The notes under the pieces are model-generated. The model was not told where the DNA came from, did not search any database, and worked only from the letters and a program-made list of their open reading frames with translations. From assembly GCF_033439725.1 (NCBI RefSeq), contig NW_026944391.1, forward strand, positions 496,001-560,000: DNA of 64,000 bases, in the 5' to 3' direction. The position numbers were made by a program, and so were the translations under genes. Positions within the stretch are counted from its first letter, which is position 1. The number at the start of each line of letters is the position of its first letter. Below are positions 20,390 to 32,781 of this stretch, piece by piece. This DNA comes from Neurospora tetraspora (lineage: Eukaryota; Ascomycota; Sordariomycetes; Sordariales; Sordariaceae).

Positions 20390-23300
20390 GATGCTAGATG
20401 AAGCGGGACGGTTAGCGAGTCCGGGATCGATGGAAGGCCGAAGAGTCGTTGGTATCTGAGGAAGTTTGTCGTGGAAGAGCCAACGTCACTCGTCGCGTCG
20501 CAACTGGAAGCAGTCGGTCGATAGTGACGGGCCTCTGCCAAGAGAAACGATGTGATGATTGTCTTTTTGCACACGAATCAGGCTATACCAATAATGAATT
20601 GAGCTAAGGTATAGAGAAATCAACTTACAAATCTTGTGAAATGCGGAACCGACGAGGTTGGAATACTGGGCTGCCCTGGCAGACCTAAAAGCAGACTCGA
20701 CGGTGTTTCTCAGGAGACGGGAAGGGTCGAAGGGGCGCAGGCGCTCTTTAGACCAATGATATGCGCCGGCCCTGTTGGCTGTTTCCCAGAGCCAAGGAAG
20801 TGGAAGAGAAACCCGACGACCTGAACCTGGAATTGGCAATCAGCTGCGCACTAACCTGGCCCAGCCCGCTCGTTTTTTTGTCCCTTTTTTCAATCCAGAT
20901 CCCTCGATTCCACGCACTCCCAGGTGCCCTCCCTCCCCTTGGCCAAAGGCTCACAGAGCCCAGCTTGCAATGGTCGCCCTGAAAAAAGTCTTTGATGTTC
21001 GATGTTTCCAGCGTAATGGTCCCTGCCCTGACAAGCTGCCGGGCGTCTTCTCCTAGTGCTTGCCAGGGGACACTTGGGACGGCGGTAAGGCAGGGTCAAT
21101 GCAACCAAGCGCCGATTTTACAGGTACTTGTTTAGTCCATGCAGTAGCTGCCGGTTATGTCAATATGCAGGGCACAGAGACGGCGTGGATGAGGTCGACG
21201 ACAGAGGTATCAACACGGGCAGTCATTACTACAGGCAAAGCATAACCTCAGCAACGATGAGCTGTTGACAAAACCCAACAGAGAGATCTGGAATTCAAAC
21301 CACCAAAATGCGCAATGCCTCCGCTGTGCCTGTTGTGGACTAGGATGGCAGTGGGAACCCCAAACCCCAAGAGACCAAAGCGCAGAAAGATTGGATGAGG
21401 TGCAGCCAGGAACAGGTCTGGTTACGAACGGCACGGCAAAGGGCAGTCTTGAAACGATAATGACGATATGCCAAGTAACGGCGAACGGGAGACGGCACAA
21501 GTTGCAACATCTGGCATGGCATGATGAATTCCAATGTGAAGAGAGACTGAGAGAGGGAGTAGCTTCCGGCTTGTTTGGCTGTTTGGCTCACAGGCAGTTC
21601 AGTTTTTGTTTCGTCTGATGATCTGCCACAAGTGCACCTACCTGGTCAGTGGCTTTGGGCGATCTGCGCTCCGCGCTCCTCCAGAGTGGAATCCCCGCGG
21701 CCGCTGAATGACACGGTGCGCTTCTGGAACCTCGCAGAACTCCCCACTGTATGCATGCTTCCTCCCTTCATCAATCAATGCCCAATGCCTGGGCCACGGG
21801 ACGCATCAATTCATTTTCATTTCCCAATTGCTGCCATCGTGAGCTACCGTGAACTAGCGTTGAGACGACGTTGAAAAAAAGTCGCCGTGTATCTAGCGGC
21901 TGCACCGCGCTCAAATGTTGGCGCCGGTTACGCTCACTGAACACTCTTTATTCAGTTAAGAGCTGTGTAAAGCTCCGGTCGTCTTCCGGCGACGGAGTGC
22001 TCGGCCGGACTTGAGCTCCAGCTGCGGCTGGATATCATCGCCGGGGCTCAAAGAGTGAGCACAGCCAGCCCGGACCCGTAAGTGATCCCGTCCACAACTC
22101 GCTCACGATCCGTGACGCCTTGGGGAACTCTCCCGCGGGGCACATCCCGGATCCACAGTGTTGGTTCGTACTGTAATGTAGATGACCACTGATGAGTTCT
22201 GTAATTCACGTGAGACACTCCCCCTTTTATTTCCCGCCAGTTGACTGTTTTGGAGGACACTGAACAACCGAACAAGAGGATGCCCCCCTTCTCATTCTCA
22301 AATTTACGATTCGTTCATGGGCGGGGTTACCTCATTTTCGGTGATTTTCTATCGAATGAGGCCGTCCGGAGCGTCAATCTCGCTTTGCGTCCCCACTGTA
22401 AATATTGGACCCTGGAATCCAGATGAACTCCATGAACTCCATGACCCCGTCTTGAGGGAAACGAATATTAGGGCTATACGAAAGATACGTTACCGTCTTG
22501 AGCCGGTGATATACCCACGTTTCCCCCCGGCTTGTCTGGGCAAACCACCGGGGGAAAGTTTTCTCCACACCTTTTGGACGTCACGTCCAGAGGCGCCTGT
22601 TGAGATTTTGAGACGACCACTCGCTCGGCGTGCTTGTGTTGTTTGTGGTTGGATTTCTTGGACGGGCAAGACGTGACCAACTCTTGGTAGCGATCCCCAG
22701 ATATTCCAACATCAACAGCCGTGCGAGATGATCAAAACCTCACACAGATCCCCACGGGGTCGATATTAAAGTACCAAAGATCTTCTTCCGTCAGTTTGAT
22801 CGCTGGTCAAAGCCATCCATCCCACATTCCTTCCGCCGCCTTGTCCAACCCCATCCCAGGTGGCCAGAGTATGTACTGCGGAAACCTTCAGTCTATCACT
22901 GCAGAAGGAATGGTCGCCGCCTTTCCGGACGCCTTCCTCGCGGCACCAACGGACCAACAAATGTTTTAAAAGCGCCGTGAAGCCGAAAAACGCTGCCGCT
23001 CGGCACCCGTATCCGACCTCACGATGCAGGTGTACGAACGAACGTGTTCTTGGCGTAGTTCTAGCGCTTAGATGCTGACCAAGTGAAAAATTGGGAGTGT
23101 AGCAGCCTATCCGGATACGTCGAAAAGAGTCTTTCTGCGATGGATATTGGTGTAAATAGAAAGGAACTAACCATACGAGGTCTATATCTCTGTTGCTCAT
23201 CGTCTTTGTGCTGAGCGTGCGTTATAAATGTCAAAATGTCGACGGCCAATGTTATGAAAGGAAGGGGGTTGTGTAGGACTAAAAAGTTGCCTAATATTGT

Positions 23301-26300
23301 GATTGGATCACGTCCTTTCTCAGTTCCCCAAAAGGGCAAGCCGTCAGCTTCGTATTGCGCCGGATGTGCGTCAAAGTGATGGTGGTCACGCTGACCTCGA
23401 CACCATCTATCGATACGAAGTTGCGCTGACTGTGAGCGAACGATGCAACAAAAGGCAGGTCCTCTCATTGTTCACACAAGCCGTATTTCATTTATTTTCG
23501 AGCTAGGGATTTTCTCACCGTCTCTGCTGGAGCACATTTCTACCCGATGTCGTTGGCGAAATCAGAGCGGTAACACCTCGAGTCCGGCATTCGACAATTC
23601 ATGGGTAGCTCGGAAGAACGGACAAACGGGACGATGTCCCAAGGCCAAGGAGAAGGCGCGGGGTGCTACAAAGCCCGGGTTCGTGAACGCTAAATAGCCC
23701 CGCCGCCCTCGTTCAGCGGCAGAAGATCGCTCGGCTTGTTGGGTTGCGGTCGATGTACAAGCAGCAGCTAGAGCAGCTAGAGCAGCCAAACGGCCCATAT
23801 CGTCAGCACCAAACCCATCAAATTTTTCAAGATTTTGTGAGAACCAATGGATATGGAAGTCCGGACGGGGACCTTCAAGCCCGGCAGCCCGGCCGTCTGG
23901 ATCATGTATGGAGTTTGTGCAACGGGGCGCTCCGCACAGTAGCAATGCTCGCGAGGCTGCATGGAGCTGAACCACATCCTGCGACATATTCTTGAACGGA
24001 GGGCTTGACCACAGCTGTAGGAATTCGCAAATCGGTATGCTGTGCCCAAAGAGGTATGTCTGGCGAGTAAGGTAACGTGTGCTATTGCGGGCCGGGCAAT
24101 GGAGGTCACCTTTTGTTTCTCCTCTACCAGCTTGGCGGTAACCTTTGTCGTACGAAGAAGCCATCGTCACCTGGGATACCTCTATTATTAGCATATTTAG
24201 CCCCTCGGTACCTAGCCTTTAGTGCACCTGCCCAGCTACGGCGCAGGTAGCGTAGCACTTCCCATGGAGATGGTACTTTCACTTTCACTAGTGTGTTTCC
24301 CTGCCAGGGTGGTTGTGCATTCTTTGTTGAATCTTGATGTGTGTCGACGGTTCAGGAACTCATCTTCACTTGGCGATTCGATGTTGGCTGTGCCGCCAGC
24401 CTTGTCACTAACGCGATGCCTACCTAATGAAGCCTGAACAGTCCTCACAGCTGAGGACTGCTGTCTCGGAGTCGAATAGCCAGAGGCAGCCAGGGAGACG
24501 CCAAGTGTCTGCCGATGCCGCAAAGTTTTGTTGGTATGTTTAGGCGATATATGATATGTAGTTCAGAATGGTGCCCCCAGATGCAGGTCCTGCAAGCCAC
24601 AAGATGATGCAAGCCTTTTCAGCCAGCGCGTTGCACAAGCAAAAGCTTAATGCCCTCAGACAGGCGATCCAGACCGAAGCAGAGACAGCCATCGTCATCT
24701 GTCATTCCTGGATCAGTTCGAGGATATGGAAGGTGAAGGCGTGGAATGGATGGCAGTTTCATGTGCATTTCCTGTTTGTTCTTGCCTTTTTGTCGGAAAG
24801 AGGGGCCGGGATCCTCATGGTTACCGGTAGTAGCTGCAAATAACACATAATCATATTCACAGGGGGAAGGGACAATTTCTTGGAGGATGAGGTACCTAAG
24901 GAAGGTGTGAATAACTCAAGGTACATACAATACCTTACATGCCTTTACTCTCGGTGGCTATTCAAGAAGCCAGTAATTAAACGCAAGCGCATCGCCTTGT
25001 GAAGTAGAATATGAGATCTACAACCGACCGGAAGACGAGCGAAGGTTGTTGATCCCGAAAGGCGTCTGGGTGCCTCGTGCCTGAAGCAAGAGAGAGGATT
25101 GGCATTCGTTCCGTTGATCTAAACAGAGGAGAAGGGAGAACAAGAGGTATGGATGCGCGTGACCAGCATGTAGTCTATAGGCCATTGACAGTGAGTAATG
25201 AAATTACTCTGTTCACACTAGCTCGGATGAATTAATCTAATGTAATGGAAGTGAAAGTTCGGGTGCCTGTTCGCCCGCCCGTATTCACGTCTGCATTGCA
25301 CAGTCTGTCCCTGCAGGGCCCCCCAGGTCCCCACCACCCAGCACCCAATACCTCCCACACTGCTGGGCAGCGCAGGTGGTCGGACGATGCGGAGCTTCCA
25401 CTCTGCCCTCTCTGGGAGTTCACCCGTCAACCGCTGCCGTCAATCCCAACATCAGTCCACTGCATCACGTCCAAACTGAAAAGACCAAAGAGGAAAACCA
25501 CCAAGAGCATCCACCACGGCCACCACGATACACACGCCTGGACCTCCAGCCTCACGTCTCGTCTCGCCTCCGGTCTCCGTTCTGGATGTTGACTTTGGCC
25601 TATTACACTACCAATACATGTCCATAGTTTCCTTTCTTTGACCGCCCTGGCTTAATTTCTCGTTACATAGGCACAATTAATCCCCTTGGGTCTTTTCCAA
25701 CTTGGCCAACCCGACAAGAGACATCAACGCTCGCTTCATCGTCGCCTTGAGGTTCCCGTCAACCCTGTCGCTCGCTACAACCTTTACTTTCCACTTTCGT
25801 GTGTCAGTGTGTACGTACATCCGAGGCGAGCTCAAAGGCTCTTCAAAGGCTCACACAAGATTTCAAAGGCTACGTACAGACCACGACGCGCATCACCCGG
25901 GAAAAGCTGTTCGTTTTATTGCCCGCAAGATCGCCGAATCGTCTCTCCACCATCCACGAGTCCTCCTCCACCCACGCGATCACCAAATACTTAGTACGAT
26001 CATCCTCACGCGGTCACGGCCCCCCGTTTCCCCGTTGCCCCGTTCCCCCGTCCCCCCTGTCGGCTGTCTGCGCGTACTCAGCTCCCTGGGCTCCTGGGTT
26101 TGCCCGTCCATTGCGAATTAGCACTTCTCCACACTTGGCTGTCTTGTCTGTAACGGGATCCTGCCCGTTCAACACCCACCGGCGCCCTCCCAGTCCTTGC
26201 GACTTCGATCCGCTACAGCGCCTTTTTGGTTTTGGAGAGGAAAGGTCAACTACTACAACAGCGCATAAACTCCATCCCTACATATCACAGCTTTAGCCTG

Positions 26301-26490
26301 ACGGCTGCGAGAAAAAAGTACGGCATATGCTTGCGACAGCAGCAAGTGGAAGGTGACAGCGAATTCAACAAGGACGGAATCATAGAGAGGAGAGTCTGAC
26401 AGGCTGCAGCTGTCTGCAGGCATTGTGACCACATACGACTTGACAGTTGACTGCTGTATCAGACGACCTTGATAAACCCCGCCGCCTGTC
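20390..26490. other. 6.1-kb gap between chitin synthase and SKT5-like gene
   Basis: The gap must hold both divergent promoters and leaders. Near 20.4-20.9 kb is the chs-4 leader, with a possible intron. The 25.6-26.5 kb part is pyrimidine-rich and is the likely leader of the SKT5-like gene. Between them, minus-strand frames such as 23562-24194 and many shorter ones show no domain and no intron structure. The composition is not clearly AT-rich, so an old RIP-mutated repeat is not obvious. A long noncoding transcript or a fast-evolving small gene cannot be excluded. Confidence 0.5.
20535..20628 (-). other. Possible 5' leader intron of chs-4
   Basis: On the minus strand a GTAAGT donor at 20628 and a TTGGCAG acceptor ending at 20535 define a 94-nt intron about 150 bases upstream of the chs-4 start codon. 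Size and sites fit the other introns in this window; no transcript evidence is available. Confidence 0.4.
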
Positions 26491-28826
26491 ATGGCGGCTG
26501 TCACTGCATCACCGGCTGCGTCGCCGACCTCAACAACCACCAGCCCTCATAGCAAACCTGTTCCTACGACAGGCTTGCCCGCCATTGCCTCCATCGAGCG
26601 CTTCGAATGGAATGAAAATGCGCCTCCTCTTCCCGGCGTCTCTTTGGCCGAATCGCCTCGGATCCGTCAGTCGCCTATTTCGCCCGTGAATATCAGCTTC
26701 CAACCCGACAACTGGGCTCAACCGTCCAACGCCAATATCGAAACAGACCGGTCGTACGACGGCTCACAGCCGATCCCGGGCGTCCTCGATCGTGCCCTCC
26801 CCGCGACCCCATTACATGAACAGCCGAGGCAAGAGGCGTCTAGCTATCCGGAGGCTCCGAGCGCGCAGTCAGCACGGAAGGAGTCTGTAAAGCCATTGCC
26901 GGGGCTAGAACTGCCCAGCGTGGCCAGGTTGAAGCTAGAGGCCTCTGGCCAAGACGATCTCTCATCCGATTCTTCGCGAGCGAGCCACGGAAGAGTTACC
27001 AATCGTCGAAGCCGAGAGTCCGACACCACCGTTAGCACGTCTAAGCAACCTACCTCGAACGATTCATCGGCGGCAACCAGCGCAAGTTCGGTGTCTGGCG
27101 TTATAGAGGCTTCCGATTGTCCAGACAACTCTGGCCATGTCTCTCCTGAGAGCTCCATCCTCGAGGATGGCTCTGCTCGGGCGGAACAGGTACCCCAGCT
27201 CGCCTACCATCATTCTGCCTTCCTGCCACGGCCGGCTAGCATAGCTGTAGACCAAGACCCAAGAGCTCGGTCGAACTCTAGCCTCGTTGATACCGGTGGC
27301 GCCATCAACCGTCACTTGACGCCCAACTCTTTCAACAGGCGAAGCTCAGTGCCACGTCCGCAGTCTTCGTATTCGGTTTACTCGGACTTTGGGTCTCGGG
27401 GGCACTCCCCTGGTCTACAAAACCGAACACCATCCGCAAACTCTCGAAACTCGCCTGATAATCGACGACAGTCTGTTGCCGAGCTTTTGAACGTTCCATA
27501 CCCCCAACCGGCACCGGCACCCCTCACACTCGACAACTCCCAGTTACGCAGTGCAGTTGGCACTAATGCTTCTCTTCTTAGCGCCCAGAAGACGTTGGAG
27601 ATGTACAGGCAGAATGTGAAGAAAACCAACGACTACTCTACTCAGTATTCGTTCGCCGTTTTTCTGATCAATACAGCCAAGGAGCAGGGTCTGAACTTTG
27701 ACGAACTCAGGAAGTCTAAAAATCTCAAACCTGGGCGATCTTCAGAAAGCCTATCCGCAGAAGGCAACCAGTCTTCGCCATACGAACTAGTGCGGGAAGC
27801 GCGGGCCATCCTACAGAAATTGTCTAACAGCGGCTATCCTTTTGCACAGTATTACCTCGCTGACGGTTATGCCTCGGGTATGTTCAACAAGGGGAAGGAG
27901 GACTACAACTCGGCGTTCCCTCTGTTCGTGTTAGCTGCCAAGCATGGCCACGCAGAGTCCGCTTATCGTACCGCTTTATGCTACGAGTTTGGCTGGGGCT
28001 GCAGCAAAAACCCTGCCAAGGCCGTGCAATTCTTACGGTCGGCAGCCTCCAAGCGGCACCCTGGCGCCATGACAAGGCTAGGAACGGCCTGTCTGACGGG
28101 TGATTTGGGCGAGAAGAGATATAGGGAGGGTGTCAAGTGGCTGAAGCTCGCCACCGAAACTGCGGATGCGATTTATAACGCCGCTCCGTATCAGCTTGGA
28201 TGCTTGTACGAGACAGGCTATGGCGACGACATCTTCAAGGACGAAAGTTATGCCGCTGAGCTGTTCACCCAAGCCGCCGATCTGGGCCATCCCGATGCCA
28301 ATTACAGAATGGGCGATGCCTACGAGCACGGGAAGCTCAACTGCCCAAGAGACCCTGCTCTTAGCGTTCACTTCTACACGGGAGCCGCGGAGCGTGGCCA
28401 CGCTGCTGCTATGATGGGACTTTGCGCTTGGTACCTGGTTGGGGCAGATCCCATCCTAGAAAAGGACGAAGAGGAGGCATATGAATGGGCCAAGAGGTCC
28501 GCAGAGCTTGGTAAGTGGACTCTAACCACATCTGAAGATGACGTCGCGGGAAGAATAAATCTAACCCGGACATAACAGGGTATGTAAAAGCACAATATGC
28601 TGTTGGCTACTTCACGGAAATGGGCATAGGATGCCGAAGGGATATTTTGGAAGCCAACCTCTGGTACGTTAAGGCGGCCGAGGGAGGCGATGAGCGCGCA
28701 AAGCAGCGGTTAGCAGTTATCCGCGCGGCCGTCAGCGGAGGAACGCCTATGGAGGTCGCCCCGGCTCGAAATGCTAAGATCAAGAAGAGTACGGACAAGG
28801 ACGATAAGGAGTGTATCGTCATGTAA
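26491..28826 (+). CDS. SKT5/Chs4-like chitin synthase activator, Sel1 repeats and CAAX box
   Basis: In yeast, Skt5 (Chs4) binds the class IV enzyme Chs3, activates it and helps position it at the bud neck. Exons 26491-28510 and 28579-28826 are joined across a 68-nt intron (donor GTAAGT, branch CTAAC, acceptor AACAG), giving 755 residues. The first 370 residues are Ser/Pro-rich and probably disordered. Sel1-type repeats run from about 430 to 735 (motifs such as YYLADGYASGMF, YRTALCYEFGWG, YRMGDAYEHG, YAVGYFTEMGIG). The last four residues are CIVM, a farnesylation box like the CVIM I recall at the end of yeast Skt5. The 3' exon is needed for this tail. The nearest annotated gene on one side is chitin synthase chs-4. 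Confidence 0.93.
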
Positions 28827-30677
28827 AGGACGGGACCTCTCTTATCACCAGACCAACAAAGGACCAGACAGAATCTGACGCCTTGCCACGGACACGAACA
28901 TATTCCTCGCGAGTCAGTCAGCCAGCCCGCCCGTGATCGAGCGAGTTTATTGTTTTTCTTTTTGGATACCCTTAATTGTCGGCCCTGTTTCGACCTTGCA
29001 TACCCACGCGTGGACCTTACCACACAAACAAAGAGTTGTTTTGCTCCTGCTTCAGGGGTTGTCTACTAGACAGTGTCTATACTCGTTATTTTTCCACCAT
29101 GGGTTCAACGCCCCCCTCGATAATTGCTTTCCCCCGATTTCCGATAGCGATAAAATGGTTCACAGTGTTTGGGAAATGTTAAACCGGTCAATAGTTGTGT
29201 GTGAGCTGTTGGAGAACCCGGCGTTCCTCCTTCTCTCCACACCTTGGAATGGTTTGACTCTGGCACTATCACCGTCACTGTCGGCTTTCACAAAATCTGT
29301 TCAGTTTCCATCAACCCTGGCGTTAAAACTCGGCGTTGTACATTTGGTTTCAATGCATTTGCATGATCGTCGTGTAAGGAGAGAGAGAAGTCAAGGTTGG
29401 AGAAGTGATCTGAAGAAGGTTCCTCGCCCATCTCGACCAACACCTTTTTCCCAACTCTTACTTCCATGACGATTCAAACCTCGGCGTTTCCACAATGGAG
29501 TGGTGTGTGTACTCTTTTTTTCTTTTCTTTTGCTTTCGGCTGCGGGGTACACTTGAATTTGTTTCTGTTCTTCTTTCGTTTCTTTTTTTGCGCGCTCAGC
29601 GAGAATGGAAGTGGTTTCACAGACCATCCCATGAAACCAAGCAGAACATAACGTGCAGGCGTGCAAGAACTCACCATATGCAGGATCGTACTTACAGGTA
29701 TACAACAAGACGACGGGAATGGAAGTGGTTTCACAGACCATAGGAATAATGCAGAGAGAAAGTAAGATAGACAGTTGGAGTTGTAAAAAGAGTGTCGATC
29801 GGTTGGAACAAGAAACAGGAAGGAAAAGGAGTGGAAGGACAAAGCGTACAGTACGTCCGTCGTCTCGTGTTGTTGTTGTTGTACATACCGGTGTCTCCTC
29901 CGGATAGGAGCGAAAGCGATGGGGTGGGGGAACCGAGGAGGAAGAAGATAGGTGAAAGCAAGATGGGAGTGAGCTGAAAATTGGGAATCAGAGAAGCATG
30001 GGAGCATGGGAGCATAGGAGCATGGGGGGCAGAGAACGAATGAAGAGTAGAATAATAATATTTCCTGGCTAGTATCAATATTGTTCATGGTCAGAGCACG
30101 GTTACAAGGATGCCCGTATGTTTGGGTTTAACTGGTGTCTTCTGCTTGCTCCCCGGCTCTTCGACATATTTGACTTTGACTGGTGAGATATTTGATAAAG
30201 GCAACCCCTTAAGTGGATGTGGTTCTTTGTATAGTTTAGCACTGGTATGGACAATACCAGCAACTGTAGTGGTCCTGTAACGATATCCATTATGAGAACA
30301 TGGTGATACACAAGCAAATAGTCAGTGAGAAATGACGAGAGAACCCAGGAATGTCATTAAGTTAAGAGCCAAAGTGTATATACAACAATGAAAGATGAAA
30401 AAATCAAGACTAACTAGCCAATAAGCCCAAAACACCCACCTATATCATACCTGTGAGGAATCCCAACTCTATCGCTTGATTTGACCATACTCCTAAGCGA
30501 GTGCCAACCTCCCGAATCTTTTCTCCTGTCAATTTTATACTACTCAAAACACACATTATGTATCCACACCGAGACAAGTGGCCCAAGGAACGTACGTACG
30601 TCATATCCTGTTCCGTCTTTATGCCTGCTGCGAAAAATCCCAACGCATCTGTTACTAACCAAACGAAAAAAACCATA
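28827..30677. other. Intergenic region, convergent 3' ends
   Basis: It lies between two convergent genes, so both ends are 3' untranslated regions. A 25-bp sequence is duplicated exactly at 29603-29627 and 29717-29741. A GGGAGCAT-type tandem run lies at about 29995-30026. Frames such as 28933-29469 and 29474-30088 are low in complexity and are not called. Confidence 0.5.
29603..29741. repeat. 25-bp exact direct repeat, 114-bp period
   Basis: GAATGGAAGTGGTTTCACAG plus ACCAT occurs at 29603-29627 and again at 29717-29741. The intervening 89 bases are unique. No inverted ends or target duplication are seen, so a local duplication is the simplest reading. Confidence 0.85.
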
Positions 30678-32781
30678 TCATATATCCCTCATCTTAGCAG
30701 TAGCATACGCCGCCACCAACGAGCTGATAGCTCCAATAAACATGCACACGGCAATCGCGTTCGGTCCGTCCGTGTTGGCGTGCTCGCTCGGATGCGCGTC
30801 CGTCGCCAGCTCCGGGCTCTTGCCCGGTTCCAGGATGGCGAAGACGATGGTACTCATGAAGGTGGCGATGAACTGCGGGATGGTGGTGTAGATGTTGAGA
30901 ATGCCAAAGTAGATGCCGCTTAGCTCGCCCGTTGAGCTGCTGTTCCCTGCGGTGGCTTCCTCAACAGCGCCGCCGGCGCTAGGCTCGTTGACGAAGCGCA
31001 TCTCGATGCTGCTGGTGGATAGTCTTCTGTAGGACGGATTGGTGGTGGAAGTGGATGGGGACATGGGGTCGGGAGCGCCGCTGAGCTTGTTGACTTCTAC
31101 GCCCAAAAACGTGGTGGGCGCCCACATGGCGATGCTCCAGGGGATGCCGCACAGGGCGACCAGGACGGTGGCGAAGCGGAACGAGGCGGCGAAGGGGGTC
31201 AGGAACATGGCGAAGGCGAACATGAGGTGGCTGGCGATCCAGGCGCTCAGCAGGTCGGGCTTGTACTTGTTGACCGTCTCGACGAAGCTGGCGATGCTGG
31301 CGGGTGGGCGGTGCGTGAAGGTGTTGTCCTCGGGCGCGCGGATGAAGGGCGGCAGAATCCAGGCGCTGATGAAGGTCATGGTTGAGTAGACGGTCAGGGC
31401 GGTGCTGCCAATCCGGCCCATGTCGCCCAGGGCGTCGCTTGAGCCGCGGGTGTCGGCGGGCACGTCGTACCGGAAGTAGGTCTCGCCTACCCAGGTGCTG
31501 CTGTAGATGATGAATGGGAACCAACCGATCCAGGACCAAAAGACTGCATAGCAGATGGCGCGGATGCGAGGAGGTAAGGTAATGAGGGTCGACACGATTT
31601 GGCGCACGACCTTGAAGCGGCCCGAATGACGACGAGGATCGGGCCGGACAGTGACAAGAACCCGCTCAGTCACTGCCCAGCAGGTTACGGAAGAGGTAAC
31701 GAGCATTCCAAGAGCGGCGATGACGGTAAGTTGCTTGAATTGTGTGTCTCCCAAAGACGTTCCAAAAAGGCGGAGAAGGTCGATTGCCCCCATACCGTAA
31801 CCGATAATGTGTCCCAGTGATCCCATACGACTTGCTAAGGCAAAGTTAGAATGACACACAGTCTAGAAGGTGATTTAGGAAACTTACCCCATGCTGCGCC
31901 GCTTTGTTGTTTTTCAATCGGCAGAGTATCTACAACCAAGCTTCTCGCGCAAGACATGACTTCACATATGCGTTAGTACTGTGATACTAAACCTCAGGGG
32001 CATAAGAGTGAGCCTTACCGGCGTTGATGGCAAAGTCAACGCAGTAGAGCGAAAGGACAGCAACAGCAATGGTGCACGCTCTGGCATACGTCGGATCCCA
32101 GATGAAGTAGGCCACTATCTCCTTGGTAAAGCCCAGGGCCATGAGAGCGAATGCTGTAACGATGGACCCAATAACGATGACAGGTCGCCTTCTGCCCCAT
32201 CTTGACTTTGACTGATCCGCGATGACGCCTATTATCGGTTGTACTATCAAGCCAGATAAAGGTCCGGCAACCCAGACGAGCGATGTTTGGCCCTTGGTAA
32301 GTCCCAGCGAGAGAAGGTAGGGCGTGCAGTCTGAGCATCGCTTGGTTAGCTGCTGTTCACAGGTCTCCAAATTCCAGGATAACAATCATGGCATCCGAGA
32401 CTTACACGTCATTTCAACACCCCATGTGAAGGTGATGCCAACCGAGACGCATGTCAACAAGAGCATGCGCATAGTCTCGGTACTCCCCTTCACCGATGGC
32501 TTCCCCCTCCAAGTTGACATTTCGACGTTCTCTCCTTCAGAGTCACTACCACTGTTGTCTTGTTGTTCAGCGGAAGCCGCCCACTGATTGGGACACAAGC
32601 CCTCCTCCTCCTTGCCCTGGTCTTCGAAGTCGGGAAATGGCGGTTCTGAAGTGGGATATTTCGGTTCCTGTGGTTCGAAAGGCGCAGAGATGCGGTCGAA
32701 TGTCTTGCCGTCTGTAGGAGGTATCGAATCAGTCATTGCGCCGTTGCGATGTAGGACATGGTGGGCGCGCATTGCGTCCAT
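30678..32781 (-). CDS. GPH/SLC45-like sugar transporter
   Basis: A probable proton-coupled disaccharide transporter of the sucrose/alpha-glucoside type, related to S. pombe Sut1 and animal SLC45. Four exons (32406-32781, 32019-32330, 31888-31959, 30678-31834) with introns of 75, 59 and 53 nt give 638 residues. An acidic, Pro-rich cytosolic N-terminus of about 100 residues precedes the membrane core. Motifs include YCTPYLLSLGL, SRWGRRRPVIVIG after helix 2, and DTLPIEKQQSGAAWASRMG, a signature of this transporter family that is only readable after the short third exon is spliced in. A Ser/Pro-rich cytosolic loop precedes the last helices and the protein ends YATAKMRDI. It converges on the SKT5-like gene and diverges from his-2. 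Substrate is inferred. Confidence 0.9.

Noticed and set aside
23562-24194. 210-codon minus-strand frame in the chs-4/SKT5 gap
   Set aside because: Composition is not protein-like, no conserved motif is seen, and plus-strand frames run through the same DNA. Left as noncoding pending transcript data.
28933-29469. 178-codon frame after the SKT5-like gene
   Set aside because: Begins within 110 bases of the stop codon and is most likely 3' untranslated sequence.
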